Origin: Alteromonas genovensis
GTDB taxonomy: Bacteria; Pseudomonadota; Gammaproteobacteria; Enterobacterales; Alteromonadaceae
Length of the DNA stretch: 64,000 bases
Direction: 5' to 3'
Assembly (NCBI RefSeq): GCF_010500895.1
Contig: NZ_JAAAWO010000015.1
Span: 41,068-105,067, forward strand
Below the pieces are notes generated by a model. It searched no databases. It was not told where the DNA came from and was given only the letters and a program-made list of their open reading frames with translations. Below are positions 11,806 through 19,946 of this stretch, piece by piece; the stretch's first letter is position 1, and each line of letters opens with the position of its first letter. A program made the position numbers and the translations under genes.

Positions 11806-12732
11806 ATGAATTTAATCCCTGACAGCAGTACGAGAAACATATTCCTGATTGCACTAGTTCCATGCTTGGTTGTTTCAGTATTAATCTTCTTCCAGTTTTT
11901 TACGGCTTACGGTTTTAACACTACTGAAACTGATGAATTTTTGCGTACGAATTTTTCATTTGGCTTGTTGATGAGTTTAGGTAGCGGCTACTTTTGGTTG
12001 TGTTTAAAGTTTAACAATTTAAATGTAATTAGCGCATTGATATCATTATTGATAAAGACTAACCGATTGAGCGAATTTAGTTTCAAGAGAAAACAACTAA
12101 GAAGCAGATACAAACTTGATGCTTTCAACGCATTAGTCGTCGCATGTATCTTAGTTACATTTTTGGTTTTTGTAGAAAACCTATTGTCAGCACCGCCTAC
12201 CCTCCATCAATATGCTTATCTAATGAATACTGTTGTCTTTTTCTTCTTTTTAGGTTTAGCAATTGTACAGATAAGCTCTAACCTCAATTATCTTAAAAAG
12301 GATGTACTTGTAAATGTCTCAAATGAGACTGACCATATAAATGGATTGTTTGTAATCGTAAAGCTCGGTATGTCGTACATATCAAAACTGATTTACTTAG
12401 CGCTAGTAATACCGTTGCTTTATATTCATAGAGAAATGATGGTAAGTGAGTTACTCATTTTCTTTATATTCTTTATCTTGGTGATTTGCGGACCCATAAA
12501 AAAAACTTGGAAGTTATACTGTTATTGGTATGAACAGAAACTACGTAATTCAGACAAATTTGATGAATCAGGCTATAGTAGTCGGATTTTTTCTGGTTCA
12601 GTAAGCGCTGATACCATTGACACTAATAGTGAAAGCTCAAGTGCGAAAGGTTTACTTGAAGTTAAAAAGTATATTGCCAGTCTTAGCCTCATATTACTTT
12701 TCTGGCTTGCAGTTCATATTTTCAATAGTTAA
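11806..12732 (+). CDS. Multi-pass membrane protein of unknown function (tandem gene 1)
   Basis: I do not recognise a family. The 308 aa show about seven hydrophobic segments: two near the N-terminus (about residues 12-35 and 48-66), a basic cytoplasmic-type loop (KRKQLRSRYK, about 95-106), a pair at about 109-128 and 138-160, a polar loop NLNYLKKDVLVNVSNETDH, two more at about 190-230, a second basic loop ending in a Ser/Asp-rich stretch (about 245-280), and a C-terminal helix. No catalytic motif, signal peptide or transporter signature stands out. Base composition is visibly AT-rich compared with the atp genes. The next gene has the same topology plan. No SD is obvious before ATG 11806, so the exact start is uncertain. 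Confidence 0.75.
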   Translation: MNLIPDSSTRNIFLIALVPCLVVSVLIFFQFFTAYGFNTTETDEFLRTNFSFGLLMSLGSGYFWLCLKFNNLNVISALISLLIKTNRLSEFSFKRKQLRSRYKLDAFNALVVACILVTFLVFVENLLSAPPTLHQYAYLMNTVVFFFFLGLAIVQISSNLNYLKKDVLVNVSNETDHINGLFVIVKLGMSYISKLIYLALVIPLLYIHREMMVSELLIFFIFFILVICGPIKKTWKLYCYWYEQKLRNSDKFDESGYSSRIFSGSVSADTIDTNSESSSAKGLLEVKKYIASLSLILLFWLAVHIFNS

Positions 12733-12777
12733 AAAGGCAACAACGTAGCATTAATCTGTAGTGGTGCTGCTTTTCCA

Positions 12778-13713
12778 ATGATGAAATCACAAAATATCAC
12801 ATTAATTCTTTACCCTATTGCACTGCTTTGTGTGCTAATAACAGTACACATACTCGTGGGTACTATCAGTATTCCCATTCCATCCGTAAATGCTCAGCGA
12901 GACTTCAATACTGCACTAGGTATTAGCTTATTGACTTGTTATTTCTTATTTGCTCTGCGCTATATTCATAGAAAAGTGGCGCAGAACTTAGATAAAATGT
13001 TAGAGATGAATCGGCAGTACCAAAGTTTCTATTATCATCGCAGCGAAATATCTCGAAAGTTTAAACAGCATCTAATCTGGTCAACATCGATTGGGTTTAT
13101 TATGCCTATTGTTTATATGGTTGCAGAAGGTGTAATCACGCGTATAAATGAACCAGAGGTGTTTTTTATCGCTGTTACCGCTATTCCTTTCTGGGTGCTT
13201 ACCTCTCTATTCTGCCTTCAAATTTTAACCAATAGCCAATATTTAAGAACCCTGTCGAAGGTAGTAGAGAGAGAAAGCCTATCAAAACAAATTTCAGTGC
13301 TACAAAATTTGCTTACGTTTGGATTAACCACAGCTTTTACTTCATTATTTGCGATGGCGATAATGCCTGTATTTTGGATTAATCAACCCGTACATGTATC
13401 TGACTTAACGGTAATCTTTATCTTTGGTACGAGCTTTTCCTTGATTGTTCTGTGGCCCATGCTGCAGCTAATTAGGCGCTTGAAATCCTTGTCGCAGCAA
13501 TTGATAGCTGCTAATGAACAGGAAATAACAAAGCTTATACAAAGCGCAGATTCTAATAAAGCGAGTAGAAAAATAGAAGAATTATTGAATGAAATGGAAA
13601 GATACAAAGCACCGCTAACGCGAGGTCATGCTGTGTATTTGAATTTTTGCTTTTTACCACTCCCTTTTTCATGGCTTCTTTTATCTGTTGTAGAGTTTAG
13701 TTTCACCTACTAA
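12778..13713 (+). CDS. Multi-pass membrane protein of unknown function (tandem gene 2)
   Basis: No family is recognised. The 311 aa repeat the plan of the preceding gene: two N-terminal hydrophobic segments (about residues 8-28 and 47-65), a charged loop of about 50 residues, a pair at about 103-122 and 131-150, a loop starting NSQYLRTLSKVV, a pair at about 180-203 and 212-230, a long charged helical stretch (about 235-285, possibly coiled coil) and a last hydrophobic segment. The start may be ATG 12778 or the adjacent ATG 12781. It is 45 bases after gene 1 on the same strand, so the two are probably co-transcribed. It is AT-rich, which could mean transfer or weak selection. Confidence 0.75.
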   Translation: MMKSQNITLILYPIALLCVLITVHILVGTISIPIPSVNAQRDFNTALGISLLTCYFLFALRYIHRKVAQNLDKMLEMNRQYQSFYYHRSEISRKFKQHLIWSTSIGFIMPIVYMVAEGVITRINEPEVFFIAVTAIPFWVLTSLFCLQILTNSQYLRTLSKVVERESLSKQISVLQNLLTFGLTTAFTSLFAMAIMPVFWINQPVHVSDLTVIFIFGTSFSLIVLWPMLQLIRRLKSLSQQLIAANEQEITKLIQSADSNKASRKIEELLNEMERYKAPLTRGHAVYLNFCFLPLPFSWLLLSVVEFSFTY

Positions 13714-13734
13714 ATCTATTTAATCATTATCGTT

Positions 13735-14334
13735 TTATTCATTACCACGACGATGAGACTTCGGACCTTGCCAATGCTGCTGCATCGCTTGCTGTGCATT
13801 ATGTAATGGGGCTGCGTCGGTGTTAAACGCATATGATAAAGTGTACGCGACAGCCTCTAGGGTAGATAACGCGTTACTAACGCGGGTATGCCGAATGGCG
13901 TAGTGAGTGTTAGGTGCTTCACTGAAATGATAGGCGGGTAGTGTTTGAAGCCAACTGTATTTTTGCATCATACCAAAAGCTTGTTTCCAGCTTCCATCTA
14001 TAAAAATAACGGTATCTACACCCTTAAGCGGTGTTACTAAATTACTTTCTATCGCTATACTTTCTTCACTAGGGTAAATAACCGCCGAATTTGTTGCATT
14101 GCATTGCTTATGCAGCACATTAACGGCCTCAGAGTCCTCTGTACTGATAATTTTTGCTGTTGGTATACACAATGATACTAAGCGTGCCGTATTCTTCGCG
14201 TGCTCTCGTTCTTTTGCATGCTGTAAAATGACCACATTCACAGGTACGCTAACGATGTCTATATTGCTACACACACAGGTGGTTTGTGGGTAGTTGCATG
14301 ACGGGCAGTAAATTCTTAGCGAGTTTTTTGACAT
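13735..14334 (-). CDS. DTW-domain tRNA-uridine aminocarboxypropyltransferase (TapT-like)
   Basis: DTW-domain enzymes transfer the 3-amino-3-carboxypropyl group of SAM to tRNA uridine (acp3U); E. coli TapT acts on U47. The protein shows four N-terminal cysteines C10, C13, C20 and C22 that could bind zinc. It also has the LQHAKEREHAKNTARL block (the family usually has Pro where this has Ala), the core IDGSWKQAFGM motif (a DGSW version of DGTW), and a TLEA motif near residue 160. Length 199 aa fits. It is convergent with the membrane-protein pair and divergent from the alkyltransferase-like gene. Which uridine it modifies cannot be told from sequence. Confidence 0.85.
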   Translation of the reverse strand: MSKNSLRIYCPSCNYPQTTCVCSNIDIVSVPVNVVILQHAKEREHAKNTARLVSLCIPTAKIISTEDSEAVNVLHKQCNATNSAVIYPSEESIAIESNLVTPLKGVDTVIFIDGSWKQAFGMMQKYSWLQTLPAYHFSEAPNTHYAIRHTRVSNALSTLEAVAYTLSYAFNTDAAPLHNAQQAMQQHWQGPKSHRRGNE

Positions 14335-14420
14335 GGTCTTGATAAGCAGCTATTTGATAGAAGTCAACACCTGTGTAGTTTATCGGTAAATACAGTAGTT
14401 AGGAAGATTGTTTAATATAC

Positions 14421-14762
14421 ATGACAGAGATAAACACGGTAAAATTAAGAATAGAAAAGACACTGTCACTGGTCCCTACGGGAAACGTCGTTAGCTACGG
14501 TCAACTCGCTGATTTGTGCGGTTTGCCAGGAAGAGCGAGACTAATGGGAAAGTGCTTAAGGTCATTAGATGGTCAACACAATTGGCACCGAGTGCTAAGA
14601 GCCGATGGTAAAATAGCATTTCCTCAAGGTTCAGAGTTAGCGCACGAGCAAAGTACACGTCTTTTAGATGAGGGAGTGTTGGTAAAAAATGGCAGAGTCA
14701 GGATTAAAGATTACGGTTGGCAACCAGATTTGTATACCGTACTTTCTAAATTAGAGTATTAG
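14421..14762 (+). CDS. Alkyltransferase-like (ATL) DNA-binding protein, MGMT fold
   Basis: ATL proteins bind O6-alkylguanine in DNA without repairing it and recruit nucleotide excision repair. The 113-aa protein has the MGMT DNA-binding region VVSYGQLADLCGLPGRARLMGKCL (about residues 23-46). Where MGMT has the PCHR acceptor site, this protein has NWHRV with Trp55 in place of the reactive Cys, so alkyl transfer is not expected. E. coli ATL has PWHR; the Asn before Trp is unusual. The gene is divergent from the DTW gene across an 86-base gap. Confidence 0.88.
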   Translation: MTEINTVKLRIEKTLSLVPTGNVVSYGQLADLCGLPGRARLMGKCLRSLDGQHNWHRVLRADGKIAFPQGSELAHEQSTRLLDEGVLVKNGRVRIKDYGWQPDLYTVLSKLEY

Positions 14763-14808
14763 TTAGCTTAGCCACACCTTTGTAGTTATCGAGAGCGCAG
14801 TACAACGA

Positions 14809-16011
14809 ATGCTAAAAAAAATAAGTATTGATGAATTAAAGCCGGGTATGTTTGTTCATAAGATTCTTGAACAGAAAGGCTCGTTGGCGGTAAAAAACCA
14901 GGGTAAAGTGACTTCGCAAGACGTAGTAAAGCTGCTTAAAAAGCAAGGTGTTAGAATACTTGCTATTGATACCGATAAAGCATTCACGCCAGTGCCAGAA
15001 AAGGGCGAACATGAGTCCTCCTCAGTAGCACCTCACTTGGCAGAAAAAAGCGCTGCAAAGAAGTCGAATGTTTCATTAGAGAGTGAGCTTACCAGAGCAG
15101 AGAAACTACATACTCAAGGTAAAGCAATACAACAGCTTTTACTTAATAATGTCAAAAAAGAAACTCCTTTCGATGCCAGTATCCCCAAGGCGTTTTCCAA
15201 TAAACTCGTAGAGTCGGTAGATAGAAACCCCGATGCACTACTGTGTTTGACGAAAATTCGTGAAAAAGACGACTACCTTCTCGAGCATTCATTAAACGTT
15301 GCTATTCTGCTCGCTAATTTCGCAACATTTATGGGGATGTCTGAAGAAGAAGTACAGGACCTATCTTACGCAGGCTTTCTTCATGACTTAGGAAAAATAA
15401 ACATTCCCGACGAAATTCTACATAAGCCGGGAAGGCTTACCGATGCAGAAATGGACGTGATGAAAAGTCATGTGAATCACGGTGTTGATTACTTGCAGAA
15501 TACTGATGTGGCAAAGCCCTTAATTCAAGCAATAAGCGAACACCACGAGCGTTTAGATGGACTCGGATACCCTGCAGGTAAGAAAGGTGATGAAATAAGT
15601 ACAGCAGGCCGGATGTTGGCCATTGCTGATATGTATGATGCCTTAACTGCTGATCGGGTCTATAAGAGTGGCATGTCCAGTCAGAAAGCGTTTTCTATAT
15701 TGATGAACGATGCCCCAACAAGGCTAGATGTTGCGCTAGTACAGCAATTTATAAAATGCTTAGGCGTTTATCCCGTGGGAAGTCTGGTGCTGTTGTCAAA
15801 CGACCGATTGGCTATGGTGCTAAAACAAAACGACTCTCCGCTTTCCCCTATTGTTAAAGTATTTTATTCAGTGAAAAGCAGTCATTATTTAACGCCCAAG
15901 GATATTGACCTCTCAAGCGATAACTCATTAAAGATTCAAAAAGCGGTTATTGCGTCAGACTACAAGATAGATGTGAATAGCTTCTTTGAGCGCTCAGTGT
16001 CTATCGGCTAA
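14809..16011 (+). CDS. HD-GYP domain c-di-GMP phosphodiesterase
   Basis: HD-GYP proteins hydrolyse cyclic di-GMP. The N-terminal region (residues 1-70, starting ISIDELKPGMFV) matches the DUF3391 domain often found ahead of HD-GYP. The catalytic domain has HN..H-type ligands: HSLNVA (about 163), H192-D193 in FLHDLGKI, a further His in KSHVNHG, and HHERLDGLGYP at 245-255, which is the full GYP motif. These residues argue for an active enzyme. There is no receiver domain or membrane segment, so it is probably cytoplasmic. The gene is 46 bases after the ATL gene. The next gene downstream has a structured leader that could be c-di-GMP responsive. Confidence 0.92.
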   Translation: MLKKISIDELKPGMFVHKILEQKGSLAVKNQGKVTSQDVVKLLKKQGVRILAIDTDKAFTPVPEKGEHESSSVAPHLAEKSAAKKSNVSLESELTRAEKLHTQGKAIQQLLLNNVKKETPFDASIPKAFSNKLVESVDRNPDALLCLTKIREKDDYLLEHSLNVAILLANFATFMGMSEEEVQDLSYAGFLHDLGKINIPDEILHKPGRLTDAEMDVMKSHVNHGVDYLQNTDVAKPLIQAISEHHERLDGLGYPAGKKGDEISTAGRMLAIADMYDALTADRVYKSGMSSQKAFSILMNDAPTRLDVALVQQFIKCLGVYPVGSLVLLSNDRLAMVLKQNDSPLSPIVKVFYSVKSSHYLTPKDIDLSSDNSLKIQKAVIASDYKIDVNSFFERSVSIG

Positions 16012-16199
16012 GCATGCTATTATCCACTTCCCCCACTCTTTTTATTTAATACGCCCTAGTAAGGTGTTGTTAATGAGCAACAGTTGTTAGTTAGTATGTA
16101 GAGATTACAAACGATTGTGCGTTGAAAATTCAGATATGTTTACTTTTTACAAGAATCTAGCAACACCTCCATGTGATAATGCGGTGTTAATCGTGGGTT

Positions 16200-16335
16200 C
16201 AGCTTCATTCATTTAATCTAACCCTATACGCCGTCAAGCCTTTAGCTATAAAGGGGCGACGCAAACTTAGGGAAACCGATAAACGCCAGGTATATGCCCG
16301 CAGCAATTGAAAGTGGATCAATTATTGCTGCTAAC
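16200..16335 (+). promoter_or_regulatory. Structured leader with riboswitch-like features (c-di-GMP-I candidate)
   Basis: The sequence shows an outer pair CCCTA (16221-16225) with TAGGG (16268-16272) enclosing the hairpin CCTTTA-GCTA-TAAAGG (16239-16254) and the octamer GACGCAAA (16258-16265). A second hairpin pairs GCAGCAAT (16300-16307) with ATTGCTGC (16324-16331). GACGCAAA is a conserved core element of GEMM (c-di-GMP-I) riboswitches, and an HD-GYP gene lies directly upstream. The rest of the GEMM consensus is not clearly matched, so this stays a candidate. Confidence 0.35.
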
Positions 16336-16399
16336 TGTAAATAAGCAAGTTTATATACAAGTCAATTTATTACCGTCGGACGTGAACAAAAAGTTTCAT

Positions 16400-16501
16400 A
16401 TGACGACTAATAATGATGAATCAACAGAGCGCTTGGCAGGTACGTTAATCGTTTATTTCAATAAACGATTACAGCGCCAAGCGAAAAAGAGGACGTTATG
16501 A
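16400..16501 (+). CDS. Possible 33-codon upstream ORF overlapping the OmpA lipoprotein start
   Basis: ATG 16400 opens a 33-codon frame (MTTNNDESTERLAGTL...) whose TGA stop overlaps the next gene's ATG as ATGA. This is the geometry of translational coupling. There is no visible SD before it, and a large inverted repeat (16430-16483) covers its middle. The reading may therefore be an accident of an RNA structure. No known peptide family is recognised. Confidence 0.25.
   Translation: MTTNNDESTERLAGTLIVYFNKRLQRQAKKRTL
16430..16483 (+). promoter_or_regulatory. Long two-tier inverted repeat before the OmpA lipoprotein gene
   Basis: The inner arms TAATCGTTTATT (16446-16457) and AATAAACGATTA (16460-16471) are perfect 12-bp complements with a 2-base centre. 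The outer arms CGCTTGGC (16430-16437) and GCCAAGCG (16476-16483) are perfect 8-bp complements. The repeat ends a few bases before the AGAGGA SD of the gene. It could be a protein operator or an RNA hairpin that controls translation or mRNA stability. Confidence 0.65.
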
Positions 16502-17139
16502 AAAAAACATTAGCTGTAAGTATGATTGCTGCTTCACTCACCGTTGCAGGCTGTGCGACCGATCCGAACAATACACAAAAAGGTGCCGCAATTGGCGCTG
16601 TGTTAGGCGCTGTGCTAGGAAAGGCAACGGGCGATAACGACAAAAGTCGATATGCATGGGGCGCCGCGGTAGGCGCCATTGCTGGTGGTGCAATTGGTAA
16701 CTACATGGACAAGCAGGAAGAAGAGCTGCGTAGCGAGCTATCTGATACAGGTGTTCAAGTTGTCCGAGAAGGTGACAATCTTCGCCTTATACTGCCTGGC
16801 GACATTACCTTCGCGACTGACAGCTCAAGTATTAGTACAAGCTTTAATCCGGTTTTACAAGACGTCGCAAAGGTAGTGAACAACTACGAGAAAACCGTGT
16901 TAATGATTAAAGGCCATACAGACGACGTTGGTGCTGAACAATACAATCAGTCTTTATCTGAACGAAGAGCCGGTGCGGTGAAAAATCAGCTTATCAACTT
17001 TTCAGTGAATTCAACGCGTATCACGACAGTCGGTATGGGTGAGTATTCACCGAAAGTGCCAAACAACAGTGCGGCCAACCGTTCGATGAACCGTCGTGTT
17101 GAAATGGAAATTCAACCACTGACACAATCAAATACCTAA
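16498..17139 (+). CDS. OmpA-family lipoprotein with glycine-zipper (YiaD-like)
   Basis: This is an outer-membrane-anchored, peptidoglycan-binding lipoprotein. The signal peptide ends in the lipobox VAGC with Cys19 as the lipidated residue. Residues about 28-70 form a glycine-zipper segment (GAAIGAVLGAVLGKATG and GAAVGAIAGGAIGNYMD). The C-terminal OmpA domain (about 95-205) contains GHTDDVGAEQYNQSLSERRA, the peptidoglycan-binding signature, and ends NRRVEMEI. Length 213 aa matches YiaD-type proteins. A 486-base non-coding leader with several hairpins precedes it, and a terminator follows. Confidence 0.93.
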   Translation: MKKTLAVSMIAASLTVAGCATDPNNTQKGAAIGAVLGAVLGKATGDNDKSRYAWGAAVGAIAGGAIGNYMDKQEEELRSELSDTGVQVVREGDNLRLILPGDITFATDSSSISTSFNPVLQDVAKVVNNYEKTVLMIKGHTDDVGAEQYNQSLSERRAGAVKNQLINFSVNSTRITTVGMGEYSPKVPNNSAANRSMNRRVEMEIQPLTQSNT

Positions 17140-17158
17140 TTACAGGGGATATTTGGTG

Positions 17159-17191
17159 AAAATAGAGTCATATAGATGACTCTATTTTTTT
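17159..17191 (+). terminator. Intrinsic terminator after the OmpA lipoprotein gene
   Basis: AATAGAGTCAT (17161-17171) pairs with ATGACTCTATT (17176-17186) over a 4-base loop, followed by a run of T. Confidence 0.9.
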
Positions 17192-17213
17192 GTCTGCTGT
17201 TTTATCCAGCGGG

Positions 17214-17711
17214 TTAATTTTTCTGCTTTTTAATCTGTAGTGCAACAGAAGAAGCCAGGCTATTGGGGATTGGTATAGCGAGGTGATATTGGCTTACCTT
17301 CCAGGTACCGTTGGTCTTTATCAACACGCCAGTGCCTCGTGTTTCGCCTAATTTTTTGTTATCCAGTAATTCATCAAACCACGCTACCTGAGCATCAGGC
17401 GAAAAGTAAATATGCCTATCGCGAGGCAGATACGTCCAGCCTGTTCCCTTATCAAAATGGGGTTTTGCGTAGGCTTTAAAATCATCAATACTCCACACCT
17501 CATGGGCATCGGTACCAATAAATACAGCATTGGTAGTATATAACGCAAAGTAACCTTCATAATCAGCCACAGATGCTTTTTTATGCAGGGCATTAAGTAC
17601 CCGTGAAACCTCGGTTTCATCAGATTTACTACTTCTATCATTTTCAAACCATTGTGCGCCAAATACCGCAGTGCTTACTAATAAAAGAAGTACAGCTAAA
17701 ACTCTATTCAT
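17214..17711 (-). CDS. Exported SnoaL-like (nuclear transport factor 2 fold) protein
   Basis: The start at 17711 (MNRVLAVLLLLVSTAVFGA) gives a clear Sec signal peptide; an upstream in-frame ATG would spoil it, so I rejected that start. The mature part (about residues 25-150) resembles the SnoaL_3/DUF4440 group: a helical start (SRVLNALHKKASVADYEGYFALY) followed by beta strands with AVFIGTDAHEVWSIDDFKAYA and a closing GTWKVSQYHLAIPIPN. Members of this fold have varied or unknown functions, so no reaction is assigned. The product is probably periplasmic. The gene is 115 bases downstream of the LacI-type gene on the same strand. Confidence 0.8.
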   Translation of the reverse strand: MNRVLAVLLLLVSTAVFGAQWFENDRSSKSDETEVSRVLNALHKKASVADYEGYFALYTTNAVFIGTDAHEVWSIDDFKAYAKPHFDKGTGWTYLPRDRHIYFSPDAQVAWFDELLDNKKLGETRGTGVLIKTNGTWKVSQYHLAIPIPNSLASSVALQIKKQKN

Positions 17712-17826
17712 ATTAATGCCCTTGTACGAAAGTGTTATACACAGCATAACGCGTTACTTTGCGTAAATCTTTATCGCTTTGTTGCGAAACGATACAGGGA
17801 CATTCAAAAAGCCCTTTGAGCATGCT

Positions 17827-18876
17827 TTAGGTGAAAGAAGCCGTGCTTCCATAGTCAAGAAAGATAGGGGCTGTGGAAGTAGGTAGCGCTGAGTGTGATG
17901 TGCTCTCATCTGTGGCTTGTTCGTAAAAGCTTGATAAGCAGTAGCTTGCAGCAACCTTAGCGATATCTAGTGTTGAATAAGCCACTGTTGATACACGGTA
18001 TGACAATGGGCTTTCTGCGGGTTTCAAAGGCGAATCTGGTGCCTGCGCTGCAATAATTGACAAATCATTTGGCAATTCCATACCTAGCTCTTTTGCACTG
18101 GTTACAATGAGCTTTACCAGCGCGTCGCTAGTACAAATAACTGCTGAAAAAGCGGTTTCTTTAGCAAGTAGTTCTAGCAAAGGATCGTCTGTACCTTCAC
18201 TGCCCACATAAATGGAAAGCTCGGGCCGAAACGATGTGGAGCCGGATACAGATAGGCGAGAAAGAGCGCTTTTAAGTGCTACCGATATTTCATTAGTATG
18301 ACTCACTAATTCAGAATTATCGCTAATTAGCGCAATATCGTTATGACCCAAGTCTCTGAGTTGTTTGAACGCGTATGCTGCCACCTCAAAAATAGACGTG
18401 GAAAACCCTGTCACACCACCTTTGAGTTCGCTCTGACTCAGAGTGACAACACTGTGTTTTTTATCCTGCAGGTGTTTTGTAGTAGACGCAATGGAAGGCG
18501 AGGCAATGGTATTAACAAATACCCCATCGCACCCTTGGGATAACAAAAACTCAATGGCCTCATTTTCCGATTCAAGGGTATCGTGGGAGAACGCGACCAC
18601 ACAATGCTTTTGGTATTGTCGCAAAATATGTTCAAAAGAAAAAAGTAAGTGGGAAGAAAACAACATATGCTTGTTTGGCAATACAACACCTACCGCATGG
18701 CTATGTTTAGATGCCAGTGAACGGGCTTTCTGACTCGGTGTATAGTGTAATTCGCTTGCCGCCTGTTTTACCTTATCAGCCATCGCGGCATTCACCGACG
18801 CCTTCCCATTTAATACGCGAGATACCGTTGATAAGGATACTCCAGCCCGCGCTGCTACCTCATAGATGGTTGTCAT
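17827..18876 (-). CDS. LacI-family transcriptional regulator
   Basis: Residues 3-22 (IYEVAARAGVSLSTVSRVLN) form the LacI helix-turn-helix, followed by the hinge helix region YTPSQKARSLASK (about 46-58). A periplasmic-binding-protein-like ligand domain runs from about 60 to 340, with typical segments VGVVLPNKH and GCDGVFVNT. Length 349 aa is normal. The effector and targets are unknown. No sugar transport or catabolic operon adjoins it, which is unusual for this family; its neighbours are the SnoaL-like gene and yicC. Confidence 0.92.
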   Translation of the reverse strand: MTTIYEVAARAGVSLSTVSRVLNGKASVNAAMADKVKQAASELHYTPSQKARSLASKHSHAVGVVLPNKHMLFSSHLLFSFEHILRQYQKHCVVAFSHDTLESENEAIEFLLSQGCDGVFVNTIASPSIASTTKHLQDKKHSVVTLSQSELKGGVTGFSTSIFEVAAYAFKQLRDLGHNDIALISDNSELVSHTNEISVALKSALSRLSVSGSTSFRPELSIYVGSEGTDDPLLELLAKETAFSAVICTSDALVKLIVTSAKELGMELPNDLSIIAAQAPDSPLKPAESPLSYRVSTVAYSTLDIAKVAASYCLSSFYEQATDESTSHSALPTSTAPIFLDYGSTASFT

Positions 18877-18932
18877 TTAGCTCTTTCTTTTCACTAGGAT
18901 ACCGGTCGTTTTACTGTCAGTAAGCGCTCACT

Positions 18933-18965
18933 AAAGCCCAGCGCAGATATGCAGTGCTGGGCTTT
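18933..18965 (-). terminator. Terminator-like hairpin after yicC
   Basis: AAAGCCCAGC (18933-18942) and GCTGGGCTTT (18956-18965) are perfect 10-bp complements with a 13-base loop, lying between yicC and the LacI gene on the minus strand. The T tract is short. Confidence 0.6.
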
Positions 18966-18983
18966 CATTGCTTGAGATAACCA

Positions 18984-19847
18984 TTATTCGATGTTTTGAA
19001 TTTGCTCGCGCATTTGTTCAATCAGCACTTTTAGCTCTACGGCCGACTGCGTAATGTCGGTGCTTATTGATTTCGAGCCTAAGGTGTTTGATTCGCGATT
19101 AAACTCTTGCATCATAAAATCCAAACGGCGACCTATAGCACCGCCTTTTTTCATAATATTTCGCGTTTCGTTTACATGCGTATTTAAACGGTCAAGCTCT
19201 TCAGCTACATCTACTTTTTGGGCCAGCATGATCATTTCTTGTTCGAAGCGTCCGGCGTCTAGCTCTACTTTTGCTTCTTCAAAGCGTGCCTGCACTTTTT
19301 CTCGTTGCCACACCATAATTTCAGGCATGCGAGCGGCTACTTTTTCTACTTCGGCCTCAATAGCGTCTAAGCGCTGCGCTATCATGGCTTTAAGTGCATC
19401 GCCCTCTGAGGCACGTGCATCAATAAAATCTTTTAGGCCTTGATCGAAAGCGGCCATAACGTCTGCGTGAATGCTGTCCATATCGGCTTCTTCTGCCGCA
19501 ATCACTCCAGGCCAGCGCAATACGTCTAAGGGGTTTACACCTGATGACTGTCCGTGAGACTGCACCCAATCAGCGGCTTGCATAACCTGTTTCGCTAAGT
19601 CTTCGTTTAAGCTTAACGTTGTTGTAGCCGCATCGTTTGCAGTAAAGCGCAAGGCGCATTCTACTTTGCCTCGAGCCAGCTTTTTACGAAAACGTTCGCG
19701 CAGCATGGGCTCAAGTGAGCGAAATTGTTCCGGCAAGCGAAAGTAGGTCTCTAAAAAACGCTGATTAACAGAGCGTATTTCCCATACTGCAGAGCCCCAC
19801 TCTTTTTTCGTCTCTACGCGGGCGAATGCTGTCATGCTATAAATCAT
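18984..19847 (-). CDS. yicC: YicC-family endoribonuclease
   Basis: YicC/YloC proteins are endoribonucleases; in E. coli YicC affects the small RNA RyhB. The start at 19847 gives the conserved N-terminus MIYSMTAFAR, with AAGGA as SD. An upstream in-frame ATG would add 16 non-conserved residues. The YicC N-terminal domain contains SVNQRFLETYFRLPEQFRSLEP (about 25-47). The C-terminal DUF1732 part contains KKGGAIGRRLDFMMQEFNRESNTLGSK (about 234-260), the family signature. The length is 287 aa. It is divergent from rph, as in many gammaproteobacteria, with a MITE-like element between them. Confidence 0.95.
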   Translation of the reverse strand: MIYSMTAFARVETKKEWGSAVWEIRSVNQRFLETYFRLPEQFRSLEPMLRERFRKKLARGKVECALRFTANDAATTTLSLNEDLAKQVMQAADWVQSHGQSSGVNPLDVLRWPGVIAAEEADMDSIHADVMAAFDQGLKDFIDARASEGDALKAMIAQRLDAIEAEVEKVAARMPEIMVWQREKVQARFEEAKVELDAGRFEQEMIMLAQKVDVAEELDRLNTHVNETRNIMKKGGAIGRRLDFMMQEFNRESNTLGSKSISTDITQSAVELKVLIEQMREQIQNIE

Positions 19848-19946
19848 AATTTTCCTTGGAGTTTGACTGAAAGCCTGCAAAAACAACGCGACCAACGTGT
19901 TGTATCGATAAATGAACGGGCAGTCTTTCTCGTTAGCTATGTATTA

